Positions 45,702 through 56,351 of a DNA stretch of 64,000 nt are shown here, one piece after another. How positions within the stretch are numbered: the stretch's first letter is position 1; the number at the start of each line of letters is the position of its first letter. Made by a program: the position numbers and the translations under genes. Below the pieces are notes generated by a model. That model searched no databases and was not told where the DNA came from. It saw only the letters and a program-made list of their open reading frames with translations. The stretch is from Whalleya microplaca (taxonomy: Eukaryota > Ascomycota > Sordariomycetes > Xylariales > Xylariaceae). The stretch is taken from assembly GCA_022497155.1 (NCBI GenBank), contig MU385720.1, forward strand, positions 434,001 to 498,000, read 5' to 3'.

Positions 45702-48434
45702 ATGGATTCGATTGGCGGTGATCATTTTGCTGCCTACAAGCAATACAAGGAAGACACTGAAAATATCGCGGGATGGTTGGCCTTCAACTCCCTTCAATGT
45801 CGCTGCCAAATCGATCAGTCTCCCCCCTCGAGCACTACTACTACTGGCCCCAGCAAGAGACTTAAGGGAAAGGCTAGAACGCAAGGCTATGGCGCAAAGA
45901 TATCAAAATCATCCAAGCGCCCGATTCAGTCTAAACATCCTATTAGTGTTTCCGACTTCAGCTTCATGGCGAAAACCATCGCCGACTTCAGGCCCAAAGT
46001 AATCGTACCTGAGGCCCTGGATAATCTGTTCCGCCGTGCCATAGACACTAGAAGGGAATTTACGCAATGGTACCAGAAACATTGCCCCGAAGAAAAAGAG
46101 AGCAACGAGCGACATGCGCACTTTACGAGTGTACTTACTAACACGTGGGAAATTCTACGCCCGTTTAAGGCAGCTCGGACGGCTCCTGCGACGAAGAAGA
46201 AGAAAGAAAACCCACCTAAGATTCCGGAACCAGAGGACACTTCAGCCAGCCTATCTAACCGCTTTTCCAGACTCGAAGTCGAAGAACCGAGCGAGCAAGG
46301 TCCCCAAAATGAGACAAGTAGCTCAGCCGAGCTGGATGACAATAATTACGAATTGACGGACATCGAACCTGTCAAACTTGTGAAGACCCAAGAAGATCTG
46401 GAGGCCGATTTCTTCTTCGCCATCATTGCGTTCATGAAAGAACTTGATGAGGTCCGCTCCTATATCCGGACCATTTGGAAGTCATACAGCCAAGACACAG
46501 CAGAGCTCATTCTACCTTCGCTAGTCACGAACACAGCTATCCAGCTAGTCCGAAGAGCGGAGCATGAGTTGGACCTCCTGGTCGAACGGCCAGAGAAGTA
46601 CCCATCCTCGTCGTATCCGAGTGGAACTTTTCCGGATATCTTCATGTATGTCACTAACATGCAACATCAGACTGAGAGCGTTCAAGCTCTGGCTGATTTT
46701 GTAAAGCCAACCTCATGGTGCCCCCGATTCAGTTGTAGCCACGCCGAGATCTGCTTGTTGGACACATTCGCTGCTTTGAAGCACTCTTTGTTTGAATATA
46801 CGTCCAGGGGCAGGCGATACATGCTGGGTGACGGGTATGGCGGCAATGAGACGGAAACATTCCGCCGCATTAATCGCATATTGCCATACTTGGCAGGTGT
46901 CGCGACTGGCCTTCGCGGACGATTCGCATTCGCCAGTGATGAGATAACCTCTGCGGTTGGTTACATGTTCCGAACTGAAACAATCCCAATTTGGGTCGCA
47001 TTTGGAGTCCGCCTGCTTCTGGATATTCAAGATGAACTTCAGACCGTGCCAGGAAAAGCTCTCTGGGAGGTCCAGACGCACACCATTGACAAACTTTCCG
47101 AGTATAAAAGCAGGAAGTTCGATGAACCCACTGTTGACAATGATAAGGCCCGACTTCTGTTACCGATGTTAAACGAATACCAATCCGTCGCATTGGCTAA
47201 CAATTTTCAATTGATGTTTCTACGCAGTGGTCTAATAGATTCATCAGGAAGGCCTATTCAGCTCAATCGGGGCCCTCTGAATGACCGACCCGGCCCGCCA
47301 GAATTTTTTAGGGACCCAGACTACTTTCTCCGGATCAACCCTTTGAAATGCGGCATGCTGAAATACGGCTTGTATCTACATACACACAGCTATGTAGCTG
47401 ATCATTTGGAGGAAACTTGGCTGGGAATTACGTGCATGCTGCAGCTCTATGTCACCTGCCGCACTCTGTGGCCCTTGGACCCGGTGTGGCATGACATGGA
47501 GTACTTCATGCATCACCAAGACGTGGAGCACCTGTTTTACGGCCGTGTGCCGAAAACATGGAATGGATTCTACAAGAAGTTCATGTTAGCCGCAGGCTAT
47601 CAGATAAGCAGCTTTGCGAAAAACTCAAGGGTCAAGTCACCCCAAGCCAAGAAACACAGGCGCCGCGTGTCTAACCCCTGCCTCCTCGACAGCATTCTCA
47701 TGCCCTGGATGGCTTCAGGCAGCGGAAGGGACGATGCCATGATATTGAAGCTCACAAGTACCATCAGCGACCCGAAATCCTACGCCGCGAAAGCGCGGCA
47801 GGCTGGGTTAGGCCCGGTGGTCAAGGAGAATGTCAATGAGAAGTTAGACAAGACCAGGTCAAAGCCCGACCGTGGCACTGTTAATATCTTGAAAAACATG
47901 GAATTCTTCATTAAGACCGAAAACAGCGATCTCTTCTTCGACTGGCTCTCGTTCGCGGAAACCTGCCAAGGAATATGGAAGCAAATATACGCCCTTTATG
48001 ATTTCAACGGGGCAAAGCATGCTTTTCCTCTCGCAATGACGGCATTAATTATGATCGATGCCGAGGAGTATCATACTACGGCCAAGACATTGGACGAGGA
48101 TTTAGCATCATCCACTTTCAAGTCCGCCAGATCTCTGTTGAGTCAGACTTGGCAGGTCATCCAGGCGCACATTAAGATGGACACGGAGGTCTCATTCGAA
48201 GGAGACGATCATTACAAGGACGCGAAGGTCTGGCTTGGCGATCAGGAACTCTTCAATATGTCTATAATCCTTGATGAATCACAGTATCTGGACATGGCTC
48301 CAGAATTTGTACAGAGTGTCTATAAGAATTGGCCGGAGGCGGAATTGCGTCGGCGCGCTGTTAGGCGCATGAAGAAGACAGATCTTTCGAACCCAAATGT
48401 CAGTGGCCAATCTGATAAAGATAGTGGCAAGTAG
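45702..48434 (+). CDS. DUF6604-type fungal protein
   Basis: A single-exon gene of 910 aa. I chose the Met at 45702 because MDSIGGDHFAAYKQYKEDTE starts directly with the conserved part; the frame extends 99 bases further up but through repetitive leader. The N-terminal third shows the pattern recalled for DUF6604: YKQYKEDTENIAGWLAFNSL, then HPISVSDFSFMAKTIADF and RAIDTRREFTQWYQKHCPEE. A basic KKKKENPPK linker and an Asp/Glu-rich stretch follow, then a long helical region without a recognised catalytic site. DUF6604 proteins occur in many copies in filamentous fungi, often next to incompatibility or NLR genes; their function is unknown. The absence of introns contrasts with all neighbours except scm3. 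Confidence 0.78.
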   Translation: MDSIGGDHFAAYKQYKEDTENIAGWLAFNSLQCRCQIDQSPPSSTTTTGPSKRLKGKARTQGYGAKISKSSKRPIQSKHPISVSDFSFMAKTIADFRPKVIVPEALDNLFRRAIDTRREFTQWYQKHCPEEKESNERHAHFTSVLTNTWEILRPFKAARTAPATKKKKENPPKIPEPEDTSASLSNRFSRLEVEEPSEQGPQNETSSSAELDDNNYELTDIEPVKLVKTQEDLEADFFFAIIAFMKELDEVRSYIRTIWKSYSQDTAELILPSLVTNTAIQLVRRAEHELDLLVERPEKYPSSSYPSGTFPDIFMYVTNMQHQTESVQALADFVKPTSWCPRFSCSHAEICLLDTFAALKHSLFEYTSRGRRYMLGDGYGGNETETFRRINRILPYLAGVATGLRGRFAFASDEITSAVGYMFRTETIPIWVAFGVRLLLDIQDELQTVPGKALWEVQTHTIDKLSEYKSRKFDEPTVDNDKARLLLPMLNEYQSVALANNFQLMFLRSGLIDSSGRPIQLNRGPLNDRPGPPEFFRDPDYFLRINPLKCGMLKYGLYLHTHSYVADHLEETWLGITCMLQLYVTCRTLWPLDPVWHDMEYFMHHQDVEHLFYGRVPKTWNGFYKKFMLAAGYQISSFAKNSRVKSPQAKKHRRRVSNPCLLDSILMPWMASGSGRDDAMILKLTSTISDPKSYAAKARQAGLGPVVKENVNEKLDKTRSKPDRGTVNILKNMEFFIKTENSDLFFDWLSFAETCQGIWKQIYALYDFNGAKHAFPLAMTALIMIDAEEYHTTAKTLDEDLASSTFKSARSLLSQTWQVIQAHIKMDTEVSFEGDDHYKDAKVWLGDQELFNMSIILDESQYLDMAPEFVQSVYKNWPEAELRRRAVRRMKKTDLSNPNVSGQSDKDSGK

Positions 48435-50170
48435 ACTATATAGACTACGAGCTTCCGTTAAGAGACGTCGATGTTAGCCCTATTCCTGTTGTAGACCATG
48501 CTGTGCTGTTATCTTAAGTGGTAGAAATTGTAGCTCCGGTCCTCCTTGCAGGCTGTTGTAGTATTAGCGTCATGCTACCAGAGTTAGGCCATGCAATCCC
48601 TATAACTCTACTGATACCGCGAATGGATAGGTATGAAAAATGGAATATGTCAAATAATAACTCAATTTTATGCTTAAGCGAGGGGAGTAACATATTCTTA
48701 GCAGACATCTTCTTCCAACAGTTGATTGATAGGATAAGAAGCAACGTAAGACTAACCTGGTTGGCTGATTCCATGGTGGTTAGTTTGAGAATATCATTCT
48801 TATTTGCAAAGAGTTTTATAATGGTTCGGGCTCGTTTAGAAAATTAATCTTGTATGATATCTATAAAAGAACGACCAGGTATATCAAGAGACTGATTATA
48901 AAGGAAGTACTACCTACGCCTTTCTGAAGGAGAATAGCTAATCTGAGAGTACCTTGCTGTATAACTAATATAGCACGCTGTTGAGATGGGAATATAGAGC
49001 TGAAGGCGCGCTACATATGACCGCTCTATATTCATATACAAGGGAAATAGCCCCTTTCTAGCTCGACCCTGCACTCACTATGCCATTACGCTCACTTTCT
49101 TACTTTATCCTATATTTACACACGCTATATAACTGTCGTTTGCATTTGCTGGTATCAATCGTTGATAACAAGGGCCCTTACATCATATGTCAAGAGTCCA
49201 AGTGCCTATTAACGGCGATACTATAGCAAAGGAATCATGTAGTTTAATTAATTCCGCGGAAAGTTCTAGTCTTCATCAGGAGGAACTCTAGTGGAAAACA
49301 ACTTATCAACCGCAACTTGAATGTAATTGTGGTACTTAAAATGACTTCCAGCCAATGGATAAGTCAAAAGATGACTGCTAAATTACATCTCATCCATCAT
49401 TTGATATCTAGGTATATCTAATAGCTAGGAAGCACTATGTAACCATAGTAGACAAGCCGAGACTCCTATGGCCAATAATGCGTGACACCTCTTTAGATAT
49501 TGCTTCACCAGATAGGTATATATATGTATATATAAACTGGAGTGTTAATGTCGTACGTCATTGAAGCCGTTTGCTTCTCCTCATCAGGTTATTTAAGCGA
49601 GCACACATTCCTCCAAAGATTTGACTTTAAAACGCACCAATCCATTCTTTTGAACATTCTCGCCTTTCTAAACATATACATTAACTTCGACTTTGGGCAT
49701 CCGCGATGTGGTCGCTTACAGCATTACCTAGACTATGGTCTATACGTCTCTAGCTTATCTTCCGCTATTGGGAATACCTTCCGCAACTCCTACTTGGCTG
49801 CAGCCACTTATTGGATTGCTATCCTCTTGCATAAACTCATATGCATATGAGGAGAGTAACATGCTTACCTTGCCAGTACGTGCCCAGTTGCTCTTGAATT
49901 TAGCTACTCGTGTAGTTGCTAAGACTATAGGATCCTACTGAATCGTCCTGGCTAAAATACCGGGTTAGCTTTGCAAGCCAGGGGTCACCAAATAGGTAGA
50001 CAGGCATCGGCGCCTTAATGTGCTATAGGTCGGGTGGTTACTGAAGCTGGGAAAATAGGGGGGGAGGGTAACACCACTGTCGGGTTGCATGGTGGCTTAA
50101 CGATACATGCGCGACCCCACAATTTCCCGAATAGGAACTTGTACTCAATTATCTTGCGAGAGAATCAACT
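48435..50170. other. gene-poor, AT-rich
   Basis: No supported gene in 1.7 kb. The segment near 48970-49110 resembles the DUF6604 upstream region (see findings) but is more AT-rich. A short frame at 49542-49850 has hydrophobic stretches but no support. Confidence 0.55.
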
Positions 50171-50310
50171 GGACCGATAGCTCAGCGGTAGAGGTATGAT
50201 AATCAATCAATCTTACGTTTAACGCATTCATGCAACTAACAATTCATTAGCGTAGGATTGCAGTCTGTTCAACAATCCCGAGGTCGCGTGTTCGATTCAC
50301 GCTCGGTCCT
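50171..50310 (+). tRNA. tRNA-Cys(GCA) with two interruptions (D arm and anticodon loop)
   Basis: Acceptor strands GGACCGA (50171-50177) and TCGGTCC (50303-50309) pair fully, and the discriminator is T, as in tRNA-Cys. The D arm is GCTC/AGCGGTA/GAG plus the C at 50251. The T arm is GCGTG/TTCGATT/CACGC. A box (TAGCTCAGCGG) and B box (GTTCGATTC) are good, and a T6 terminator follows. To restore the D stem, 57 nt (50194-50250) must be removed; this insert begins GTATGA, contains GCAACTAAC and ends TTAG. A second insert of 11 nt (50264-50274) sits at the canonical 37/38 position, after TTGCAG, giving anticodon GCA. The anticodon stem (TAGGA/TCCCG) has one A-C mismatch and one T-G pair. A disrupted pseudogene is the alternative. 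Confidence 0.72.
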
Positions 50311-50315
50311 CTCAA

Positions 50316-50321
50316 TTTTTT
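50316..50321 (+). terminator. RNA polymerase III terminator
   Basis: Six T residues begin six bases after the tRNA discriminator, the usual Pol III stop. Confidence 0.8.
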
Positions 50322-51189
50322 GCTTCTTCTTTAATTCGTATTCAAATGATGCCTTCTGTTTTTCTTGTTCGGAATACATTTACCCTCGTAATCTCGAATT
50401 ATGCCTCCGCTTATTAACATGATGTCCTTTAGCTTTTTACCCAACTTTTACGCATAACATCTCTCTCAATCTGAGAATTAGCATAAGCGAGTTGGACAAT
50501 GCTACTCCTTACTCCTCGCTAATAAGGCAATGTGATAGAGTGCATGTGATTATATATATGTCATAGTGGAAGTGGACCGCCACTAGCATCTTCTCTACTC
50601 GATAAATGTAGGCAAGACTTATTTGTGACCGTAACATTACAATGTAGGAGCTCAAGTTGGCTATAAGAAGCTATGGCGCGGCCCCTTTTCAAGCCGATTT
50701 CAACATAACAAGCATTATTGTCAGTATTTTTCATGGAGGACACACATTCTAAATGATGATGGATAAAGACATCAGGAGCTATCATGTAAGGAGAAGACTG
50801 TCTCGGACTTCCTTTGAAGTCATTTCTATATTTTGGGCGATTCATTTCAGCTTGATGATTGGTAGTGACTGACTTGCATGTGCTTAAGTCCGCGACAAAA
50901 GAGCCAGCGGGCATCGACTTTACGAATGCGAGACACGTTAGAACTTACATTTCTTCAACCCCTATTAATCAATTGCTAATTTCATTTCTAGCCCCGAGAA
51001 GCCCTTCTTTGGACACTCAAATGTATTGTGTCTTCTCTGAATAACAGATTATAGGTATGAATATATATCATCCATATAGTATATGTATACCCTCGAAGAA
51101 CGGCGAGTCCCAGTAGGGACCCACTGCATATGTATGTTATACCATCTCGGCGCTTAAATGCGTCGAGAGAAGCTAAGATCGGCGCTCGC
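50322..51189. other. gene-poor
   Basis: No gene supported. If the P450 downstream was once complete, about 250 codons of its N-terminal part should lie here, but I see no P450-like sequence in any frame, so that part has been lost or replaced. Confidence 0.55.
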
Positions 51190-51969
51190 TACATATTTCG
51201 ACCTATTCGGGACCAGCTTCTTAATGTATTGTTAGCAGGAAGAGATACCACGGCTTGTTGCCTGTCATGGACTTTGTATGTCGACAAGATCTTATAGAAT
51301 ATCTAGTTCACTGACTTCTGACGCAGTCGCTTACTTGTACGCCACGCTCATATCATGGAACGTCTTCGTTCCGAGGTAGCTGGTGTCATGGGTGGTTCTC
51401 ATTACCCGAGTCGGGAACAAATCAGAAGGATGCCATTCCTCGCGTGCGTCGTCAAAGAATGTAAGTTTGCAGTCTATGATATTCTCAGGCCTGGGTATGT
51501 ACCGCACTTGCTAACTGAGCAATTCGCAGCTCTTCGCCTTTATCCCCCAGTCCCTCTCAACAATCGTGAGGCCGTAAGGACAACGATACTCCCCACAGGC
51601 GGTGGCTCAGACGGGAATTATCCAATGCTAGTTAGAAAAAGGGAACTTGTCGTATTTTCCCAGTATGTAAACTCGAGAATGAAGTCAATATACGGATATG
51701 ACGCAGATAAATTTCGCCCCGAACGATGGGAAACTGGGGAACTAGGCAATATTGGTTGGGCATATTTCCCATTCAATGGCGGCCCTAGGCAGTGTCTCGG
51801 TGAGGACTTCGCACTCATGGAGATCTACTATACCATAGTACGCCTCCTACAAAAGTTTCCTGTTATCGCGATGCCTCATGAAGAGCTTATTGAGCCCGTG
51901 GGGACGGAAAGACAACGTTTGACGCTTGTGCTATCAAGCGCCGATGGTTGTAAAAAACGCATTGGTTGA
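51190..51969 (+). pseudogene. 5'-truncated cytochrome P450 (CYP52/CYP63-like)
   Basis: Three pieces, 51190-51275, 51327-51460 and 51530-51969, join in frame across two canonical introns. They encode the C-terminal part of a P450. Visible landmarks: the I helix with AGRDTT (RDQLLNVLLAGRDTTACCLS), the K helix ExxR in ESLRLYPPVPLNNR, the PERW motif, and the haem loop FNGGPRQCLGEDFA with the Cys ligand. The end, with the GTERQRLTLVLS stretch, looks natural and stops at TGA. Membrane anchor and helices A-H (roughly 270 residues) are missing, and the frame closes at a stop about 75 bases upstream of the first recognisable residue. The CYP52-like group hydroxylates alkanes and fatty acids, but this copy cannot be functional as it stands. 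The preserved splice sites suggest the truncation is fairly young. Confidence 0.8.
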
Positions 51970-52156
51970 TTATGGCGTTTATATAGATCAATGATATATA
52001 TATATATATATATAATGATTGAGACTTTAAACGAGACATCGCATGTAGAATGCGTACAAAAGCTTTGGTAAAGAGACAACGATAGATGACGTTGAGACTA
52101 TGGGGCAACACAGTAAAGGGAAGAAGAAGAAGAAAGAAATAGTAATAAAAACTTTA
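51970..52156. other. short convergent intergenic with TA repeat
   Basis: A (TA)n run at about 51990-52013 separates the P450 relic from the leftward AAA gene. Confidence 0.6.
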
Positions 52157-55100
52157 CTAAACTTCAACTTCATCAAGCCCATCTGTTCTTGCCCTGCTTT
52201 TTTGGAGTGCTGCTCTTTGGTTTTCATCCATGTTTCCATGTGTCTTCTTGAGATAGTTCTTGAACTCAAGTGACATGCCACAGACTTCCTCGAAATGCTC
52301 TTGCTTCAATACAGGCTTCTCGCCGGGCTCCTTCTCTTCCTTGACATTGAACTCGTACTCGGCCAAGGCAACCGCAGTTTGGAAGGCGTTCCGGATTTCG
52401 CGCCCATTCCAATTAATCTTCTGCATCTTGGAGTTATCCAAGACGTAGTCCTTGGTATCGCTGTCGATCTTGATGTCGTCCTTTCTGTCATCTTTCAACT
52501 TCTGGAAGAATCGCTTCCATATCTTCTTTCGGTCTGTCTCGTCGAGGTCTTTGTAATGAATGACAATCTGTAGACTCATGAACACCAGAAACCATAGAGG
52601 GGAGATAAAACATTACATGGATTCTTGAGACAAAAGCATCATCAAATGTCCCAACCCGATTCGTAGTGAGAAACAAAATTCCCCGATAATCTATCTCACA
52701 GCCAACCTTTTATTAGTCAAGAGCTTTAGGGTTTAAGATATCGAGTCAACACAGAAGTGAGATACTAGAGAAACAGAGAAAATTAGGTAATAAATGTGCC
52801 GTATATAACTTACACTCCATGCAGCGTAGAAAAACTGTAGATCGAGGATCGTGGGTTAGCCATTTGAAATTAGACGACATCGATCTTACGAGTTCAGCTA
52901 ATGACTCACCAGACACCATAGTGTTTCGCTTCAAATCTGTGATCTGGCGCCTCTCTGTGTATACATCTGCTTCATCAAGGAGCACTAGTGTCGAGAGTTA
53001 GCTACCGCGGTTCTTGGGTGGATTTGGGGATGGAGGTGGAGTCTTGTGCCTTGTTCCAGCTCGCGGTTATAAACTTGGGTGGAAGGAAAAACTCATATAC
53101 TCTAACACAGAAGAAAAGAGACGAGTGAACAAGGGAAAATTGTATATAACACATACTAACGGCGCCCCATCTTTCGGCAAGCTTGAACCATCTTGATAGT
53201 TGCCTCTCAATTTCAGTCTCATCGTTGCCGAGGTCACCACAAGTAAGAGACAACAATGGCCGACCTGTGAACTCCGCTATACACTCTATATATTTCCAGG
53301 TCAGCTTGGCAAGTCCCTAGTTATGTAATGTTATAATTACCAGCTGTCTAGCAAAAGGTTAGTTTTCAAGGCATAAGAAATATTCATATTGGCAAGAGCC
53401 TTACATAGGTTTTGCCAACTCCAGGGCTCCCATGAAGAAGAAACCTAGGTAAAGCTTATTAGCATCTCATATTCGTACTGAAGTCATTGTTTCCATAGAA
53501 TCCATTCTCGATTTCCCGGCTTAGGCCGAACAGGATCGAAATGCGAAGAAAATGTGCAACATACTATGCAAGGTGTTAGCTATCGTGTGACAGGGTGGAG
53601 CCTTGGATATTTTGCGGGAATTGAGGACTAAGGGTCTCACTCAATACGGTGAGGTCGACATACCAGCCTTCCATCGCCTTTGCTCTCTATGAAATCTGCC
53701 TGCCATGCGCGGTGGATACCTTTCCCAGGTCCTGCCTGTGTTGTGTAGCGATGAACAAGAGCTTTAATCATCTTCTTTCTTTCATCGGGCATTACAAGCG
53801 TGTCTATTGCTTTCTTGTTGATCTTAGGGTCGCCACAATTTGCAACGTCAAGAATATCTATAAATGAATCATTAGCGAAAATCCTAGTCTTATGATAGCT
53901 TGAAGTTCGTACGCCAGGATCTTGACTTCAGAGCAAAGCCCATGAGGCGCTTTGAACAAAGCAGATAACGATGTTTAATGTCTTCCTCTGGTCCATCAGA
54001 AAGTTCCAGAGTTGTTTCATTCGAGGGATCGATTAAATCATATTTAGTCCAAATGAAACCCGGAGGGGGATGTGGCCTCAAGCCCAAGCAAGTAGGACAA
54101 GGACATAAAGCTAAGCCGAAACCAAAGTCCTCGACTAGTTGTGGCTTCATCTCAGTCTGGTCGCTTTCGTTATCCGAGTCATCCGAGCCATCCTTTTTCT
54201 TCTTCTTGTCAGTATGTTTTTGTTTCTCTTCGAGGTCGTCTTGTTCCCAGTATGATGTACAATCAATGACTACACGGTCCTCAATCTATAGTTGTCAGTA
54301 AATAACTTTGATAATTGTTGGGGAGAAATAGGGGTTGATATTGAGACAAGGGATCATGATACGAACATTTTGTTTCGGCGTTTCCAATGTATCGCCTCTG
54401 TAACCAACAAGTCCTCCATGGAGAAGCTTATACCACTTCTCGCCTTCACTATGAAGCCTACTCCTGACCTCTCCGCCGTCGGCGTTGTCCTGGAACCTGC
54501 AAGGAATGGCATTGAGTTCTGTTACCTGTCTTTCTCCCACGAAAGATGGAATGATTATTTTCCTTACGAACCTCCTCACGTATTTCCCATCATAGTCAAG
54601 GTACCATGCGTGGAGTTCGTAAGGATCGAGCTTTTCTGGTGGCAATGACAGAACAGCTGGATCAACTGTCACACTCTGAATTACATACGCAGCCAACCGG
54701 CCGTCTGATTCGATATATACTGTAGTGCCCGGCTTATATATCAACCAGAGCATCGAGAACGTGGCAACTGGTATCTTTTGCGCAAGACGCTCCTCTTCTT
54801 CGGCAATTTTCCCCTTCCAGACATGTTCTTTAGCGAAGCCTAGAATAGACTCAATATGATCATATGTCTCTTTATCGCATTTTCCCAATAGATCTGTGCC
54901 TGGGGTCGTTCCTTCTGGTCCGGGTCCATCAGATTCCTGGAAAGTCGCTTGGAATGCTTCGATTTCTTTCAAGTTATAAACAATGACACGGTATGGCTCG
55001 TAGAAGGAGAGATTCTTGACGTCAAAAGTCACCCCTGGATAGTATTTAACTAATTTCCGAAGTAGAGTGATGAATCTTTGGGAGTATATCTCAATCCGGG

Positions 55101-55755
55101 TGCCGTGCGGAGTCACCGCAATTCTTGGGTTTTCAAGTATACCGTCGTCCATAATGAATCGAGTCTCGCCGGGACCTCTGTTCTTATCACCCATGTGAGA
55201 GGTCCACAGTACGGATATAACTTTCATGACGCCTGCCTTTCCATCGGCCACTACACCTTTCCTTGCTTCGTTCAAGTCGAGTAGACTGGGCCTTTCTTCT
55301 CGTCCAAGCCAATATCCTTTAGAATCGCGGTATTCAATTTCATACGAGATATTTTCGACAGAGCCATCCTTGCTATTAGGATCTTCTACTTCTACCGTCC
55401 GCTGCCTCTTATAGAGATCCTGTCCACAAGCTGGACATTTTTGTAACGTCAATTCCTGCACCATAGAGTGCGGAAATCCATTTTTCGGGCAGTATAATGA
55501 AGCATTAGATTTCCATGTCACTTTTGTCTTCTTTTCGGACTCGACGCGCACTTCGTTTTTATTATAAGGAGGGTCATCAGGCCCTGTCTTGATCGACTCA
55601 TCGGGTTTCGTCATATGAGAACTCTCATGCTGGGGAGTATCTTTAGTGAGATGTGTGCCGCTCGAATCAAGACTCTTGATGTCTCTTGAGGTACTTGTGC
55701 TGCTACTTGACCCTTGTTCTTGGTCTGCCATGATCGCAGGCCTCGGGATTGACAA
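52157..55755 (-). CDS. fungal AAA-family ATPase, DUF7025 type
   Basis: Read leftward. Exons that fit: 55755-54367, 54285-53913, 53857-53664, 53444-53405, 53347-53341, 53285-53157, 52984-52910, 52834-52814, 52690-52617 and 52567-52157. The N-terminal 460 residues include a CPACG zinc-like site and the DUF7025-type region (YKPGTTVYIESDGRLAAYVI). Then come the lid-proximal LVMPDERKKMIKALVHRYTT and GKGIHRAWQADFIESKGDGR, and the AAA core: Walker A HGSPGVGKTY, ECIAEFTGRPLLSLTCGDLG, Walker B VMLLDEADVYTERR, sensor 1 region RGILFLTTNRVGTFDDAF and arginine finger region SRIH. A lid domain follows (INWNGREIRNAFQTAVALAE). The 7-nt and 21-nt exons are needed to restore family motifs. The junction between exons 53664 and 53444 is off by two bases in my model, so one tiny exon or a frameshift there is unresolved. 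Start may also be Met at 55731. Substrate unknown. Confidence 0.85.
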
Positions 55756-56351
55756 TTTTGAACGAAAACGCTCTCGACGCCCTTGAGGGTAAAGTTGAGG
55801 AGATGACGAGGCTCAGGTTCACAACTGAAGAAGCGGTGGGTGGTCTCAACCCCCCGAATAGAGCAAGACTCTTTGGCCCCCAATGACTTTAGAACAAGGG
55901 GATGAATTAGCTGTATATTATTGAACTATAATGATATACCATTGGCTAGCCTAGATTTACCTGCATGCACGCGACTTATTTTGGCTTACGTATTGCAAGG
56001 ACTGATTTTGCTTATCATGTTGGTCAGCGGCAGCAGATTTAGAACAAGTGCTTGAGGTATTATAGGTACCGAGCAAGCAAGGATTGATGCGCCATGCCAT
56101 ATACCTAGAATACTTACACATCTTCTTTCGGTCGCAGGCTATGCTGCACGAATTTGTCTAGCCCCAAATTTCACATGATCCTACTGCCTCCTAAATATGC
56201 AGTCAGACAGATCGAAGCCTTGTAGTTGACTTTGGGAGGGAACCCAGCAGAATATGCAGCAGCTCTACTAACTACCTACCATAAGTGACATCGCATCGCC
56301 ACAGTCATTACCATTAGGTCTAGTCGCCAAAGATTAGGTAAATGTAGAAGG
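55756..56351. promoter_or_regulatory. divergent promoter region, AAA ATPase and DUF7708 genes
   Basis: About 600 bases separate outward-facing start codons. No gene is supported; the region contains a short pyrimidine/purine mix and no named element. Confidence 0.45.
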
